NCBI GenBank assembly: GCA_965153455.1 | Contig: OZ234498.1 | Coordinates: forward strand, 2,294,001-2,358,000 | Source of the DNA: Sphagnum compactum | Lineage: Eukaryota > Bryophyta > Sphagnopsida > Sphagnales | DNA: 64,000 nucleotides | Direction: 5' to 3' | Shown: in pieces, positions 25,248 to 40,620 of the stretch | Layout of the letters: every line of letters begins with the position of its first letter | How positions within the stretch are numbered: the first letter of the stretch is position 1 | The notes under the pieces: generated by a model | What the model saw: only the letters and a program-made list of their open reading frames with translations | What the model was told of the DNA's origin: nothing | The model's database searches: none | Translations under genes and position numbers: made by a program

Positions 25248-27327
25248 ATGGATGTCATGCAGAGGGAGGAGCTGGAGAGGTTGATGTTTTTCGAGCAGAC
25301 GCGAGAGAAGGCGGCTGCAGACTACGCGCGATCACCCAATGATCCTGATGTAAGTATGGTTTGCCTCTTTGGGTACCCATTTAGTCTTTCGCATCTTGCT
25401 TCCAATCTTCTGCTTCCGACCTTGATGATCAACACCGACAGACACAGGTCTTCAAAATCGTGCAGGGCATTAGAAGGATTTTCGCTTGTCTTTACTGTTG
25501 GATTCTGAAGATCGCTGAAATTTTGTGGAGTGATCTTGGTGTGGGTTCAATTTTTAGGGTTCCTGACATGCATGCAAATGGAAACATTCGTTGAAAACAT
25601 TGGGTTGCTTTTCCATGACTTAAGAGCAACTCCACCAGTGCTTGGTATATGACCCTGCAAATTAAAATTGGATGAAGAAAAGTCAAAACATGCTGGTTTG
25701 GCACAGCAAAATGGTTTGGGCCTTGCATTTTTGCACAGTTTGCTGAAGCTGGTAAGATGCACATCAAGGCCTAACACCTGCTGTTGATTGGCTAGATAGT
25801 TTGATTGGTCCAGGTGGGTTGCTATTAGAAGTCTCCAACCTATTTGCAGTCCTAGTTTTAGTTGTGGGGTTGGAAAAAAGTAAATGACTAAACTTGGATG
25901 TGAGAAATATTTTTGCAGGGTCACAGTTTAGGTGCTGCCAGAGATGCTCTTAGTTCGTTGTCTGATTGTTAAGGTTTTTGCAAGCTTGCCAGAATTTAAC
26001 CAGATGGGGTGGAGCACTCTTGGAGCTTGCTCACTTCAGGCAAGGCCAGGACTCCATAGACATGGTTCAAGGTTTGTCTCTTCAAACCTTGAAAACCCTG
26101 ATGAGCAGCATTGTATGTGGTTCACATCCTATAATAGTGCAGATTTTTCCATCTTCTTATAATAACTGGCTTCTGTGCAATAGTAATGTCTGATGGTGTG
26201 TTTGGGGATGCTGGACTTGTTTTGGTTTGTGTCAGATGCGGTAGCAAAGCTGGAGGAAGCTCTTCGTATAAATCCACGGAAACATGATGCACTCTGGTGC
26301 CTTGGTAATGCCCACACATCGCAGGGGTTTCTGGTGACAGAGACCTACAAGGCTAATGCTTACTTCAAGAAAGCGGCACGTTGTTTCCGACGTGCACTTG
26401 ATGAGGTGCCCTTCCTTCCTTTCACTAGCAGTTCTTGCCTGATTTTATCCTGGATGGTGGATGCTCAGGCTTCTGTACCTGCAACTTGTTTGGTTTTAAT
26501 TCCAGTTTGATAATGCAGAAGTTGAAGGTTTCCTCAAAGGCATAGAGGAAGCACAATTTTGTTCTGAATGGAGGCATCAATATCATTGAGCCATATCCTG
26601 ACTTACAGTTGTGGATGTGCAGGATCCTAACAATGAGCTGTATCAGAAGGCACTGGAGATGACAGAAAAGGTGTTTTTCACCAACTCCCTGCATACTACT
26701 GTGACAGTAGTTAAGAGGTTTACAGCTTCTAAGACTGTTTTCTGCTTTAGCTCTTTTGCTACAGAGCCTGTGATAATTTTGGGTGAGTTGCCTAGGGATG
26801 TGAGTGAGAAAAACCAAGAGAGGAGTATTTATGGGTGAGGGATCATGGGGTTTTGCTGGTAGGCTCCTTCACTGCATCAAGAGCTGCAAAAAGAGCTAGC
26901 ATCACAGCAGGTCATCTTGGGAAGTGGGCCTAGTGTGGCCAGTGGTAGTGCCCCAAAGGTGAGTATGAAAGTTTTCTTGCATTTTATTTGCCATTGTCAA
27001 TCTAAAGACTTGTGTTCAATTCCTGAGTTCTCCACAAGTTCTTTTAACAATGTGCCCACATAAATGTAACCAATGTACAGCACAATGATCTTCATATGTA
27101 TGTCTATCATGTGTTGGTAGCATAGACTGACCTTGTGTGATGGAGTGATGTTAGAAAGGTTTTGTCTGAAGGGCTATGTTTATTGTGGTGTGCAGCGACA
27201 AAAGAAGGAAGATGACTTCAAGTATGATGTACTTGGGTGGATAGTGCTGGGTGTTGCGGTGATTGCCTGGATGGGCATGGCCAAATCTTCCATGCCTCCA
27301 CCTCCACCTCCTTCCTCATATAGGTAG
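25248..27327 (+). CDS. TOM20: Plant-type TOM20, mitochondrial import receptor subunit (6 exons)
   Basis: Six exons join in frame with GT-AG borders: 25248-25349, 25993-26071, 26236-26405, 26623-26670, 26863-26958 and 27196-27327, giving 208 residues, within the usual length of plant TOM20. The layout is that of the plant family: an N-terminal FFEQTRE segment, NLTRWGGALLELAHF, then TPR-like helices with KLEEALRINPRKHDALWCLG and RRALDE, DPNNELYQKALEMTEK, a linker, and a C-terminal KYDVLGWIVLGV membrane anchor followed by a proline-rich tail. Plant TOM20 is tail-anchored in the outer mitochondrial membrane and binds presequences for the TOM complex. All six junctions restore conserved residues (D at exon 2/3). 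The start at 25248 is preferred; an ATG three codons later is an alternative. Intron 1 carries a MITE. It is convergent with H2A.X downstream. Confidence 0.95.
25623..25949. mobile_element. MITE in TOM20 intron 1 (copy 1 of a two-copy family)
   Basis: The ends are inverted: AGAGCAACTCCACCAGTGCT at the left, and a right end that reads, reverse-complemented, GAGCATCTCTGGCAGCACC. Both are followed by sequence reading GACCCTGCAAA inward. TTA lies on both sides (25620-25622 and 25950-25952). A second, 370-bp copy sits in inverse orientation at 42943-43313 in the intron of another gene, similar over its full length. The TTA flanks suggest a PIF/Harbinger-type (Tourist-like) element; the family assignment is inference. 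It makes up half of the intron. Confidence 0.85.
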
Positions 27328-28913
27328 ACACATATACAATTAATAGCAAGTTTTTCAGGAGGAGCAGGATAATAGCTATCACTAATGTGCCACCCACAGT
27401 TTGAGATATAATGTCTTGATACAAAGTTTGTGCTTTTGAGTTTCTCCTTGGTATAAATGAGAGAGGGTCTACCCGTATAGTTGTTTTTTCCATGTGTTGG
27501 TAAGATCTTGTAATCGCAGGAAGGTGCTGTCATATTTCCAAGCACAACACATAAAGATGAAACATTCAAATCCTTTCAAGAATTCGGAACCCAAAGCTCA
27601 AACTTAATGGTTGAATCTTTTGACCCTGATGTATTTTTGCTGGAATTTTTTTAGTGTTGAAAGCTCAAAATCCAAAGATACTCTTAGTCTCTCACCATAT
27701 GTGCTTTTTGGTGCTGAAAGTCTAGACCTTCCATTTCTGAAGCTTGTTGCTGATTGTATTAGTTCCTTTTTCTGCTCACTTAAAATGGACACTCTTTGTT
27801 CAGTCTGGCCGGTTGGCCCATTTGTACATGTCCAGCTCTGGCTCCTGGAAGACCTAAGTCCCAGTCTCTTTTGGTACTTTCTTGTAAAGGTTGTTAAACC
27901 ACCTGCTCTTGCAACCTCCGTGCTCATGGCAGCTGCTGCAACACAATACATTTGTAGCAAGGCCAAAGATATTGCATAGGTCATACATAAGTGGTGCCCA
28001 AAGTGCTGGGCTTCATGTACCAGCTTATCAATTTCTGGAATTGTTACAAAAGAGCTCAGCCTTCTGTAATTTTGGTTACAAATATTAAGTTGCTGGTAGT
28101 TTGGAATCCCGAATTTGTCAACCCTTTGATGTATTTGTGTTGTTGATCTTTCTCATCAGTGGTCTCACGAAAGATTGTATACATCGTTTGGATATGTCAT
28201 ACCACACACTGTGCATGTGGTCTGCAACCAGCTTATTGATTTCTGGAATTGTTTAAGTTTAACTACAAAAGACACTGCATTGGGAAGTTTCCCACACCTG
28301 CACAATGGTAAGGACATCTTTCCCTCAGCTGTTGGGGCATCAGAAGAGAAGTTCAAAGAAACCCAACTCTAAATACTAGAGTAGCTAACAGCTGCACAGG
28401 TACAATTTGGGACCAGAAAGATGTGCCAAAACTTTGCCAGCGTGCAAAGTGTGAAGTAATGTTAATGACGACAGAAGACAGGCAATACCATGGAGAAAAA
28501 TTCCTGTTACTTTACATATACCTTGTTACAAAATGTTGGAAACAACTGGATCTACCGGTGGCAAGAAGGCAGGCCTGGGCATTACTGGAAGCCTGCCCTC
28601 AGGACTGTATGTGACCTGACCATGCTTTCAAGCTCTTTAAAGATGTCTATGAATAAGACTTGGTAAACAAAGCTCATCAATTTCTTTGCAATCCATGATC
28701 CAAACAGCACCTCCATCAACAAGATTCATGGAAAACAAAAATCTGGTACATGTGAGAAAGCCCACAAGTCCATCATTCCCAACTTATGGCAAGTCTCAAA
28801 GTGGATGTCCAATCTCCAAGCAACAATGGGGTCAACAATCTTTACTGCTCTCTGAACTGAGTTTCTGGGAGAGATGTGGCCTATTTACAGAACTCAGCCA
28901 GCCTTGAGATAGA
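27328..28913. other. Convergent intergenic region between TOM20 and H2A.X
   Basis: It must hold the 3' ends of both genes. A short diverged duplication is visible: CCAGCTTAT-ATTTCTGGAATTGTT occurs at about 28019 and 28229. Open frames on both strands up to 126 codons have no recognisable motif. Confidence 0.5.
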
Positions 28914-31560
<2,647 letters not shown>

Positions 31561-31869
31561 ATAAGCAATATGAATATTTTCTTGAAACCCAATGGGTGAA
31601 TTATTTTTTTTGCAATTGCATACCCAGAAATGAGTGTCATCAATATCCTAACCCAAAACAAACCAAAATCATTTACAAATATAGTAAAAATCATTATATT
31701 GTCATAATGGTTTTCAATGTGTTGCCACAAATATAAAAACTTTGATTAAATATGTGTATTTAATATTTGGTTTATTACCACATGTGGTTAAATATTTGTA
31801 TATATGATCATCATTGTTTTTACATCTTCCTATGGATGATTGCCACTTAAGCTACATAACATTTTTTTA

Positions 31870-32425
31870 TAAAAAGACCATGTTATATAATGTCAATTCA
31901 AATTTTTATAATTCAATATAATTCATATATTGTATTTAAATCCAAATATTATGATGTCACTTGCATTAATTCATACTTTCATTATTTATACCTATGATTA
32001 TACATTGAAAAAAAAAGAAATTAAATAGATAAATTACTATTCCTAAACATCTACAAAGGTAAAGAATGTATTGTAATGTTTAAAATCAGTGTACATGAAT
32101 AATAGTTGTGATGATTTTTGTAAATATAAATTTTACAATCATTTTTTAAAATGTATGGAATGTACTTTAAAAGTTAAAGTTATAATATATAATTGTGAAA
32201 TACAATAATTGTTTTGAATTACACCATTACATGATTACTAAAACCCCATGGTTGGGGGAAATTTATAAATTAACATGAGGTTATGTAGTGTCAATTCAAA
32301 AAATATAAAATTATATAGCATTAATATTTTTTTGAGAATAGCAAAATATTATGATGCAGCTTGCAATAATCACTACTTTCATTATTCATACCTATGATTT
32401 GCACATTGTAAGAAAATAAAGGAGT
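31870..32425. repeat. Direct duplication, about 410-bp offset
   Basis: A block at about 31880-32010 and another at about 32283-32420 share GTCAATTCAAA, ATATTATGATG-CA-CTTGCA and CTTTCATTATT-ATACCTATGATT, in the same order. It is AT-rich and diverged. Confidence 0.6.
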
Positions 32426-32429
32426 CAAT

Positions 32430-34700
32430 TATTACATTTTTGAAATTTTGATATTTGTGTAAAAGCCATCAAATCGTGATATTGACTACAATTGCAAAAC
32501 CATAATGCTACGTGGCACCACAATGTCCTTTACAACTATGCAGTCATTAACATGAACTTGTAGTTACAATTGTAGTAAAAAAGATAATCATTTTATTAAC
32601 CGGTTGTAAAACCCAAGATGTACATTGTTGTATTTAAATGCCATCACCTAGGCCAATCATCATGGTCAATTAATTATAAGTAGTCCGTGGCCTTTTGGGG
32701 ACCATTTACACTAGCTTTGTGCATTAGTGAGACTTGAAAACATTGAATTCAACAATGTATTCAATTGTGCCAAAAGGAGGGCAACCCTCGTCTACATGAA
32801 CATTAGCCCAGTTTAAATGATTAATGTTAGATAAGGATTGAAACACATCAAAGGAATGGAAACAATGAGATTAACTTGGGACAATGACTAAAACATATGA
32901 AGGAATGGAATATATTAGTTCATAGGAGTTCTTAAAATATGATTTTATTTGACAAACATAAATCTCTATCAAGAAAGCCCAAGGCGATTATTTCTAACTT
33001 CCATTTCAAAATGGGAAACATTTATGGAAAACAAAGGAAGGGGTGAAATTGACTTTCTACAACTTAGGACAATGAATAAAACACATGAAAGAGGGGTGAA
33101 GTGATCTTCTTAGAATTTTGGACAAGGAATAATACACATGAAATTAATCATATGCTAAATATTGAAGGTTAGGAAATACGCATCTCCTTTTGGACATATA
33201 TTCCTTTATTAAGAGGAGGAGTGACGGTTCCTTCAAGGGCAAATTTGCAATTTTACATTGCCACAATTCTTATAATTAAAACCATTCAAATGACATGACT
33301 TGGAACACCAAAAAAGGCCCTAAATTAAAGGAACCATTAAAACTTTGGAAAGATGTTGCTAGTTCCTTGCATCAAATTGATTTCTCTAATCATTCATTTT
33401 GGTAGATGTTCATATTTCTAAATAATAGTCACAAAACAAATTCATCACAAATGCAATAATGGCAATGAAGGAGGCAAAACCAAGTACTTACCAAACACCC
33501 CTATAAACAATGTTGATTTTGACTACAAAGGTGAATTTGTATCATCTTGAACTTTGTCAAACAAACCAAAAGATAACCACCAATTATGATCAACTTCTTC
33601 TTTGCATCCCTACATTTTATACTTATGTGAAGAGGTGCATTGTACAATCAAACACCAAGGATAGTAGCAATGACCACATGATGCCACACATATGTTGTTA
33701 AGTAAAACAATTCTAAACATTAATGACATTTATTTTGCAAAAACTAAAGGCCTTGCTATAGGAACTAAATGCGTGAAAATAATAAAGCCAACTTTTAATT
33801 TTGACTGGTACCTTGCAACCAATGTTTGCAATATTTCAAACACATGCAATCTAATGTTGGATGTGTTTATTGTATGTGTTTTTAAATAAACAATTAGAAT
33901 GTCTTCATAAATGTTTGATTTTGTTTGTTTTAATTTATCTCCTTTGAATGAAGTTGTTGTTAATTAAAAACCTTATGAGCTTGATATTACTTCATTTCAC
34001 TATTAGTAAAGTCTACAAGTACACCATATGTAAAGTCTAATAATTTTTCTAAAAAGTTCATGGAAAGATGAATTGGCCACATGAAGAACAATGTTGTCAA
34101 AATTTACATTGGATTAAACATGGATAACTCATTGATCATCAAACATTAGTTGGACACATTTGTGACTTATTTGCACCTAGGTAGCTTTGGCACAATATAT
34201 ATACATATTTTTATATTTTTATATATTTTTATATTTTTTGCCAAAATTTTCACCCAAAAAAATATACTAAATGTTGAAAATTCAATCAAGGAAGGTGGCC
34301 ATATTAGAACCCACAACCAATACAACGAAGTAATAAAGCCTTTTCATCACTTTAACTAAAAACACAATAGGAAACTAGTGAAAACATTAAGACTTTTATT
34401 GAATTTATCTTTATATGCCAAAATTTTCAAAATCAGAAACTCAATTGCTAAATCAAAATCTTCAAATTATATTAATACTTTAGCACATTAATGCCAAAGC
34501 TACAAAGGTAATATGATAATAACTTAAAATAACCTAGGGTAGAATAGCTTAAAATAGTGTAACCTACATTAGCTTACAAATAACCTACAAATTTAATTTA
34601 AAGTAGGCTACCCTAACTTTGGAATAGCTTCAAAAATATACTTATGTAGATTTGGAAAAAGAATGTGCATAATAATATGTGGTGACAAATTATATTGCTT
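32430..34700. other. AT-rich spacer
   Basis: No gene is recognised. Between 32830 and 33150 the phrase GGACAA-GA-TAA-ACA-ATGAA recurs about four times, suggesting a worn tandem repeat. Confidence 0.45.
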
Positions 34701-34850
34701 ATTTGAATAGTGTTTCAATGGTTAAAGATTTGTTCTTTATGGATGTGAAGGGAAATGAAGGGTTCAAACCTTCACACTTGCACTTTAAGTTGATGGGCTA
34801 GATTGATTATATTTTTAATTTAGGCTAGGTGGCCTAGCTTAGGTGTTTCG
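34700..34850 (+). mobile_element. tRNA-derived SINE-like element, copy 2
   Basis: A box TGGTTAAAGATTTGT (about 34719-34733) and B box GGGTTCAAACC (about 34760-34770) match the copy at 6.1 kb in sequence and spacing. They are followed by GGGCTAGATTG and GCTTAGG-rich sequence. Diverged; target duplications were not identified. Confidence 0.5.
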
Positions 34851-34859
34851 GTTAAATTC

Positions 34860-35925
34860 CTAACCTAGTTTAGGTGTTTAGCTTAGGTTTTTAATTTAGG
34901 GTCTTAGTTAACTATTAGTGATTTAACTATTAATGAATTCAACTAAATACTAATGATTTAACTATTAATGAATTTGATTAACTACTAGTGAATTTAATTA
35001 GTTATTAATGAATTCACTTGTCCATATCAATTGATCATTGTTCAGTAAAGGGTTGGCAACTTTTGCCACGGTATTTGTTCAAGTTTATTCAAAATCTAAT
35101 TAAACATAAAGTGATTTTGAATGAACTTGGACATATATTGGTGTAGTGTTGAGAATAGTCAAGAATAATAGAAGATATAACGTAAAGTATTTAAAGAAAA
35201 AACATGAAAATAAACCTATTTATTATAGTGAATTACTTTAATTAATAAGGAATTTTGTAAATGAAAGGCTGCCATGGTCTTCCAACACAAGGTGTTTAGA
35301 ATCATAAGATGGGTAAGAACCCAATAATGATAACATTTTTAAAATATTTGTAAAATCATGTCACTAACACATTTTTACAAAGCAAAAATTTCACCAGTAT
35401 AGAAATACCACTCACCTCCTCATTGAAGAACATCAACATTCTTAAATCTCAATACAAGGAAATTTAAGCAACTTTCAAATGGACAACTATAATAAAATCC
35501 CCTTAGATGACAAGTACAAAGTGATAAAATTTAAATCCTTGTATGACATTACTTTGACATGTTCAAAATAAACTAGGTATATGTTCTTGGGTTTGAAGTT
35601 GATGTGAATAAACTTGAATTCATGCATGTTTGCCACTAATTAGACCAATCAATCAAATTAAGAAATTATGTCATTTCAATGTAGATAATAAAAGGCACTA
35701 ATGGATTCACCACAATGATTTGCAAAACCCAAATTTTTAGACCAAACAACAAAGTTATTTTCAACATACAAACAAATAACTAATAGGTTAGAATACGACA
35801 ACAACAAGCTACAACAAAAATATGGACATTTTGTGTATATATGTGACATTTATAGGTAATAGACAATTAAAGTCATGAACAAGGTTCACAAGAAATGGCT
35901 AATAATTATTTTTTCAGAGAAAATT
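34860..35925. other. AT-rich spacer
   Basis: No gene or well-preserved repeat is visible. At 34910-35010 ACTA-TGA-TTAACTA is repeated several times as a worn short tandem motif. Confidence 0.45.
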
Positions 35926-35930
35926 ATTTT

Positions 35931-36720
35931 AGTGTGCAAGCACACTTCGATAACCCCCTTTGGGATGTCATTTTATACTAATTTCTAGGGATGTACATGT
36001 TTGAGTGTATCCTATCTCAAACTTTTGAAAGATTATCACAATATTTTTGCATAATATGTTAGAATATAACTTAGGCAAGAAATTCTTTAAAAATATATTT
36101 CAGTTCATTTTATAAAATGGGAGATTGGAATATATTTGTGGGAACTAATGTAATGTACCTTTGTACTTCATAAACAATTTAATAAACAATTTAAATGATT
36201 TTTAATTTTTATGAAAGTTGAAAGTATATTGAACCATGTCATTTCACATAATTTGAACCATGTTTGAATACCATGTGATAGCTAATTTGAAATTATTCAT
36301 CTTAAAAAATGGGGTTTTTTTTAGCAAAGTTGCAATAAATGTGTGATAAATTAAATTTTTGACAATTATCACATTCACATGGAAGATGATAGGCATAGGT
36401 AGATGTGCCATATTTAAATTCCATAAAATTGATTATTTTAACGACTAATGAAACCTTAAAATTAGTGTAATCAAAATGAAGCAGTGGCCCTATTGTGCAA
36501 ATGTATACTATAAATATACCCATGGATCTTTCAATATAAATAATGAAATTATATTATATATATATACATTAATTTTGTAAAAATAACAATTGTAGGGTTT
36601 AAAAACCAAAATTGGTATCAAAAATTAAATGTAACATACTTTTGGAACAATTATACTATATATATTATAATGTTAAACCCAAAAGTTCCCCAAAGGGGGT
36701 CACCATAGTGTGCTCTCACT
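35931..36720. mobile_element. Non-autonomous TIR DNA element with CACTA-like ends
   Basis: The left end (35931-35965) contains GCACACTTCGATAACCCCCTTTGGG. The right end (36683-36720), reverse-complemented, contains GCACACTATGGTGACCCCC followed by TTTGGG. The roughly 35-bp inverted ends bracket about 790 bp of AT-rich DNA with no transposase motif; the 73-codon minus-strand frame inside is not recognised. The CACTA start at one end is suggestive of the En/Spm superfamily, but no 3-bp target duplication could be confirmed. Confidence 0.6.
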
Positions 36721-37149
36721 TTTAAAATTTGGACCAAATTATTCACAAACATATTTTCAAGTTTTAATGTTCTGATGTTTGGTTTCATTTAAATAGGTGA
36801 AAAAATACATTGAAATATGGATGTTAATTCTATTTTTTGATTGATGGTGTTATTTAGTGTACTATTCAAATGCCATTACTGTACAATGTGAATGTTTAAC
36901 TCAATAATTGCAAGGGATTTGGAGACAAATAATGGAATTCGATCATTGTGTGTGGCTTGACATGTTTAGGTCATGAACTTTATCATCATCTTCAAATGTT
37001 TCCAAAAATAATTGCATTAATCTTTTTATGTTTTAGGGATGTTTCTTCCATGTTCTGAACTTCATAAATAATGACATGGTTCAACATCACCATCAAATGT
37101 GGTGTTTGAATTTGAATCAAAGTTGTCCATTGCTGAAAATGTTGTGCTT

Positions 37150-38127
37150 ATCCTCATTTGCCTTCCATTGTGCTAGGATCAAACTGTCAAATCCTTATTC
37201 TAATAAAGCCCCTCAAGATGTTTCTTATCATGGATTTTTACAATGCCAATGATATTCATTGTGCCAAATCCTCCTTCCATGCAAATTTGTGTTTGGCCAT
37301 AATCCAAATATTTTGAAACTTGTGGAATGCAATTTTGAATGGCTTGAATATACTTGCATCCAAAAGTCGGAATTCATGAAAGGTGTGGGCCAATAAGGTG
37401 AGCAAATCCAAACCCCATTTTTGGCTTGTTGGACAATCTCAAAAATGATGTGCGACTCATGTCCATTAAACATTAGAAGGTGTTGATTATAATGAGAAAT
37501 GCCATCTATGTTGTTGATCACCAATTTGACAAAAATGAACAATATGAATGGAGAACAATTGATTGGTCATCAAAGCATTGGATTGCATTGCCATTGTGGC
37601 ATGTTGATACAAGCAAGCACATACATCCACTCTTGCTCTTTGGTAATAACTATATGTGTGCAAAATATGATCCTTCTTTGTGAGGATTTGTCCTTGGTCA
37701 CAATGTCCAACTTATGCTCCCAATTCGTCACAATTCCAAATGTGGAATGGGTGATAGTTTTGGAGTTCATAAAGTTATATGGATTTGCATAGAATCTCGC
37801 AACATTTTTTACATTTACCCTTTTGGTATTCACTTCCAACCCTTGAACCATTCTCAAAGTCAATTGAAGGTGTTTTAATTTAAGTCACTTCCACTAGTTG
37901 TGCCCAAGAACACCATGTGTGAATGGTGTCATTCTTTCTTGTGTTATTTCTACAACCTTAAACCTCAACTGTGTAGGTGACATGGATAAACCAATGTGTT
38001 GCATATGTAACAACCAATCAATGATTTGTTCCTTTTCTTTTGTAGATAATGTTGCATCTTTTGCATGCTTATGAAATTTGGCCTTGCCATTAACATGGTT
38101 CTTCAAAAAAAGGTGCACAAATGCCAA
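37150..38127 (-). pseudogene. pogo/Tigger-like (DDE_1, CENPB-HTH) transposase pseudogene
   Basis: On the minus strand the domains appear in the correct order across broken frames. 38127-37894 is the HTH_CENPB-like segment (STKEKEQIIDWLLHMQ, then RMTPFTHGVLG). 37863-37570 holds NVARFYANPYNF and the catalytic-core beginning with REWLSVL-like QEWMYVLACIN. 37542-37228 has LLMFNGHESHIIFEIV, matching the family's D-G-H-x-S-H motif. After this the LDASIFKPFK segment is found only in another frame, proving a frameshift, and a degenerate GF-R-IW-DP-MEGK end lies near 37170. Stops and frame changes mean it is not functional. This transposase family belongs to the Tc1/mariner superfamily. Terminal repeats were not located. 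Confidence 0.85.
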
Positions 38128-38129
38128 AA

Positions 38130-39960
38130 TGATAAGTTACCGCATTCAATTTAACATCCACGTCAACTATCCCTCATGGCCTTTTTCAAGGATTGGTCAC
38201 TCCAATTCCAATTTTTTCATATCTTGTGAGTTGGAGCTATGTAATTTGGAATTTCTTGAATTACAACAAATTTGGGATATTTGGAAGAAAGTGGAGTTAT
38301 GCAAGATTGTGGACCATTGCCAAAGATTGGTGTATGACATGATTATGAACTGCACAAAGGGGCAAATGTGCAACATCACTCAAAGTAACCGAGTTCTTGA
38401 ATATAATTTTTGTTGTAACTCTTTTCAACTTGTTGGACCTTCATTATTTCCTTGGAAGGTTGCATTGTGTTCTTATAGACTATTATTTTCTGTTGAATTT
38501 TGAAGTTACTCATATTGATAAAAAAATCTATGCTAGTACTTTTAGATGCTTGTTTGAATTTGGAGGTGTTGGAATGAACACTTGTGTACCCCAATATATG
38601 GACCACTATCCATGTTTTTAAATGTTAAACTTTTCAATGATTCTTACAAATCTTTTAGCTATTGCAATTTTGCTTTTAACATTCAATAAATTAAAAAAAA
38701 TGTTTAACTACATAGAAATGGCACCATCAACATGCTAAATGATGTGCTAGTTCAAACTTGTAAGCTTTACGTTAAAATTGAATTTTTAAAATATTGAAGC
38801 AAATTTGCAAACTGAAAAAAACCCACACACATGGTAATATTGCATCATGAAAGCTTAAAACCATTTAGAATAAATATTTTAGATAGGTTTAATGTGTTTT
38901 CAAAATTATCATTTCTAATTAAAACATCCAATTGAATCCACCCTCCAAACCATCCTCATAAATACCTTAAATATGTTATGATAAATGCACATAATACACT
39001 ACAAACCAATTCCATTATTAACCTAGTCAATATATAAAGTTTTGTTTTAATGAACTCCATTATGGCTAGAGTTGATTCATAACATTGATCATTATGGCTC
39101 TAGTGAACACAAAAAGATGTGTTTTGTGTGACATTAATTTGTCACAATAAAATGCTTGTCATTCTATCCCTTATATCAAGTGGTGATAGGAGACCACTAT
39201 AGGTCTTGGTTTAGGATACAATGTCGATTTTTGGTGCTCCCACCTTATAAACATCTTCCTCCAAATGCATGGCAAAAATCCAATAGTGTAAAGTTACACA
39301 CACAAGATAAAAGCATGGTTAAGTAACTCATTTTTGACATTTTGAAAATTGCACAACTTACACATTTAAAATTTTAGTTATAATAATTATCAAACTATAC
39401 ATATTATAATTATCCCTTATGCTTTTGATAAAAAAAATATTGATAGACCATTCTTCTAGATTTTTCCTTGTATAAAATTTAGTTGGAAACAATCATCATT
39501 GGACTTGTATGAAACCTTGTACATATAAAACTGGTATTCAACTATGTCATATTTGTATTGGTAGATATTGATGTTACCAGTATCAATACTTCAATTAAGT
39601 TTTTCTCACAAAAAGACTTTGTTTAGGTATTTAAGTTTTTCTCTCTTAAAGACTTGCTCAAATAAATTTAGTGTATAATTGGAAGGCATGTTACCCAACA
39701 TATTTTCTCCTTTGTTGCTTGGGCGGCATCTCAAAAAATGAGATGAATGAGATGTTCCTTACGTGGATGATCTTGTTCCATATTTTAGAACATCCTCCAT
39801 TTTTTCCATAAATTTTTCATCATAGTTTGCTGGGACCATGAGGAAAGAAACAGAGAAAAGAAAACAATTTGAGCAACTCTTTATGTTGAGTAAAGCCATT
39901 GGCAGTGGGCTGATCAGAATCACGTGTGCACTCAATTCCTTTCTTTGGACCCTTAGGGGG
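38130..39960. other. Intergenic region, partly upstream of the transposase
   Basis: 38.13-38.6 kb probably belongs to the same decayed DNA transposon but has no motif I can place. The rest is AT-rich with no gene visible. Confidence 0.4.
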
Positions 39961-39962
39961 AT

Positions 39963-40257
39963 TTTAGATGAGGGTTCAAGGTCCAGGAACCAATGAATTC
40001 AAGCAATCTTATTGGTCGAAAGCTTTAAATTGGTCCCAAGGCCTTTAGATGAGGGTCCAAGACCAAAAAGTGGCAAATTGAGGCTAACCTACATGGCACC
40101 TGTATTGGAGGGAAAATCAATTGGTTCAGACCAAAAAACAGTGCTAAAAGGAGAGCTCCTGATCGGGCTAGGGACCAAGGTATAATCCAACTCAAGGATT
40201 CAATTTGCTTCAAATCAGTCCAAATTGGTTCCTAGGAAATTGGAACCGTCATCTAAA
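39963..40257. mobile_element. MITE with about 35-bp inverted ends
   Basis: The left end TTTAGATGAGGGTTC continues to GGAACCAAT. The right end reverse-complemented reads TTTAGATGACGGTTCC and continues to GGAACCAATTT. Length is about 295 bp. A third partial copy of the end (CTTTAGATGAGGGTCCAAG) occurs internally at about 40041 in the same orientation as the left end, suggesting an internal duplication or a nested end. Target duplication was not resolved. Confidence 0.7.
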
Positions 40258-40262
40258 GTGGG

Positions 40263-40620
40263 CCTTATTCTGGCAAAGCCTGTGGCCTTGAGCTTGACCT
40301 TACACATAATAACTCTGTTATTCATATTGAGGACCAAAATTTCAACCGCTTATCGAATTGTGTAGGGTAGGGTAACACCCATAATAGGTATATTTTTAAA
40401 TGCAATATTTTGCCAAGAGACCTACATGTACATGCTAGGTATTGGCAATAGTTGATAACAACTTTAGTAAATATTTCATACCAACATACATATATATATA
40501 TATACCAATTATGGCTATAGTATTTTCATCAATATACCCATTACCCGTGCAAACAACGGTAGAATGGAAATGACCAAAAAATTATGTGTGAGGTAAAGCC
40601 CCATGGGGATGGAATGTATT
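40263..40620. repeat. Inverted-end repeat of the AAAGCC...GGCTTTACC family
   Basis: The left side carries GGCAAAGCC and GCTTGACCTTACACATAAT (about 40272-40311). The right side carries, reverse-complemented, GGGGCTTTACCTCACACATAAT (about 40581-40602). Similar GGTAAAGCCC/GGGCTTTACC pairs recur at 49.5 and 50.3 kb, so this looks like a dispersed MITE-like family. Confidence 0.4.

Noticed and set aside
27604-27984. Overlapping 122- and 126-codon frames on both strands
   Set aside because: They are complementary shadows in the TOM20/H2A.X intergenic region without motifs or homology.
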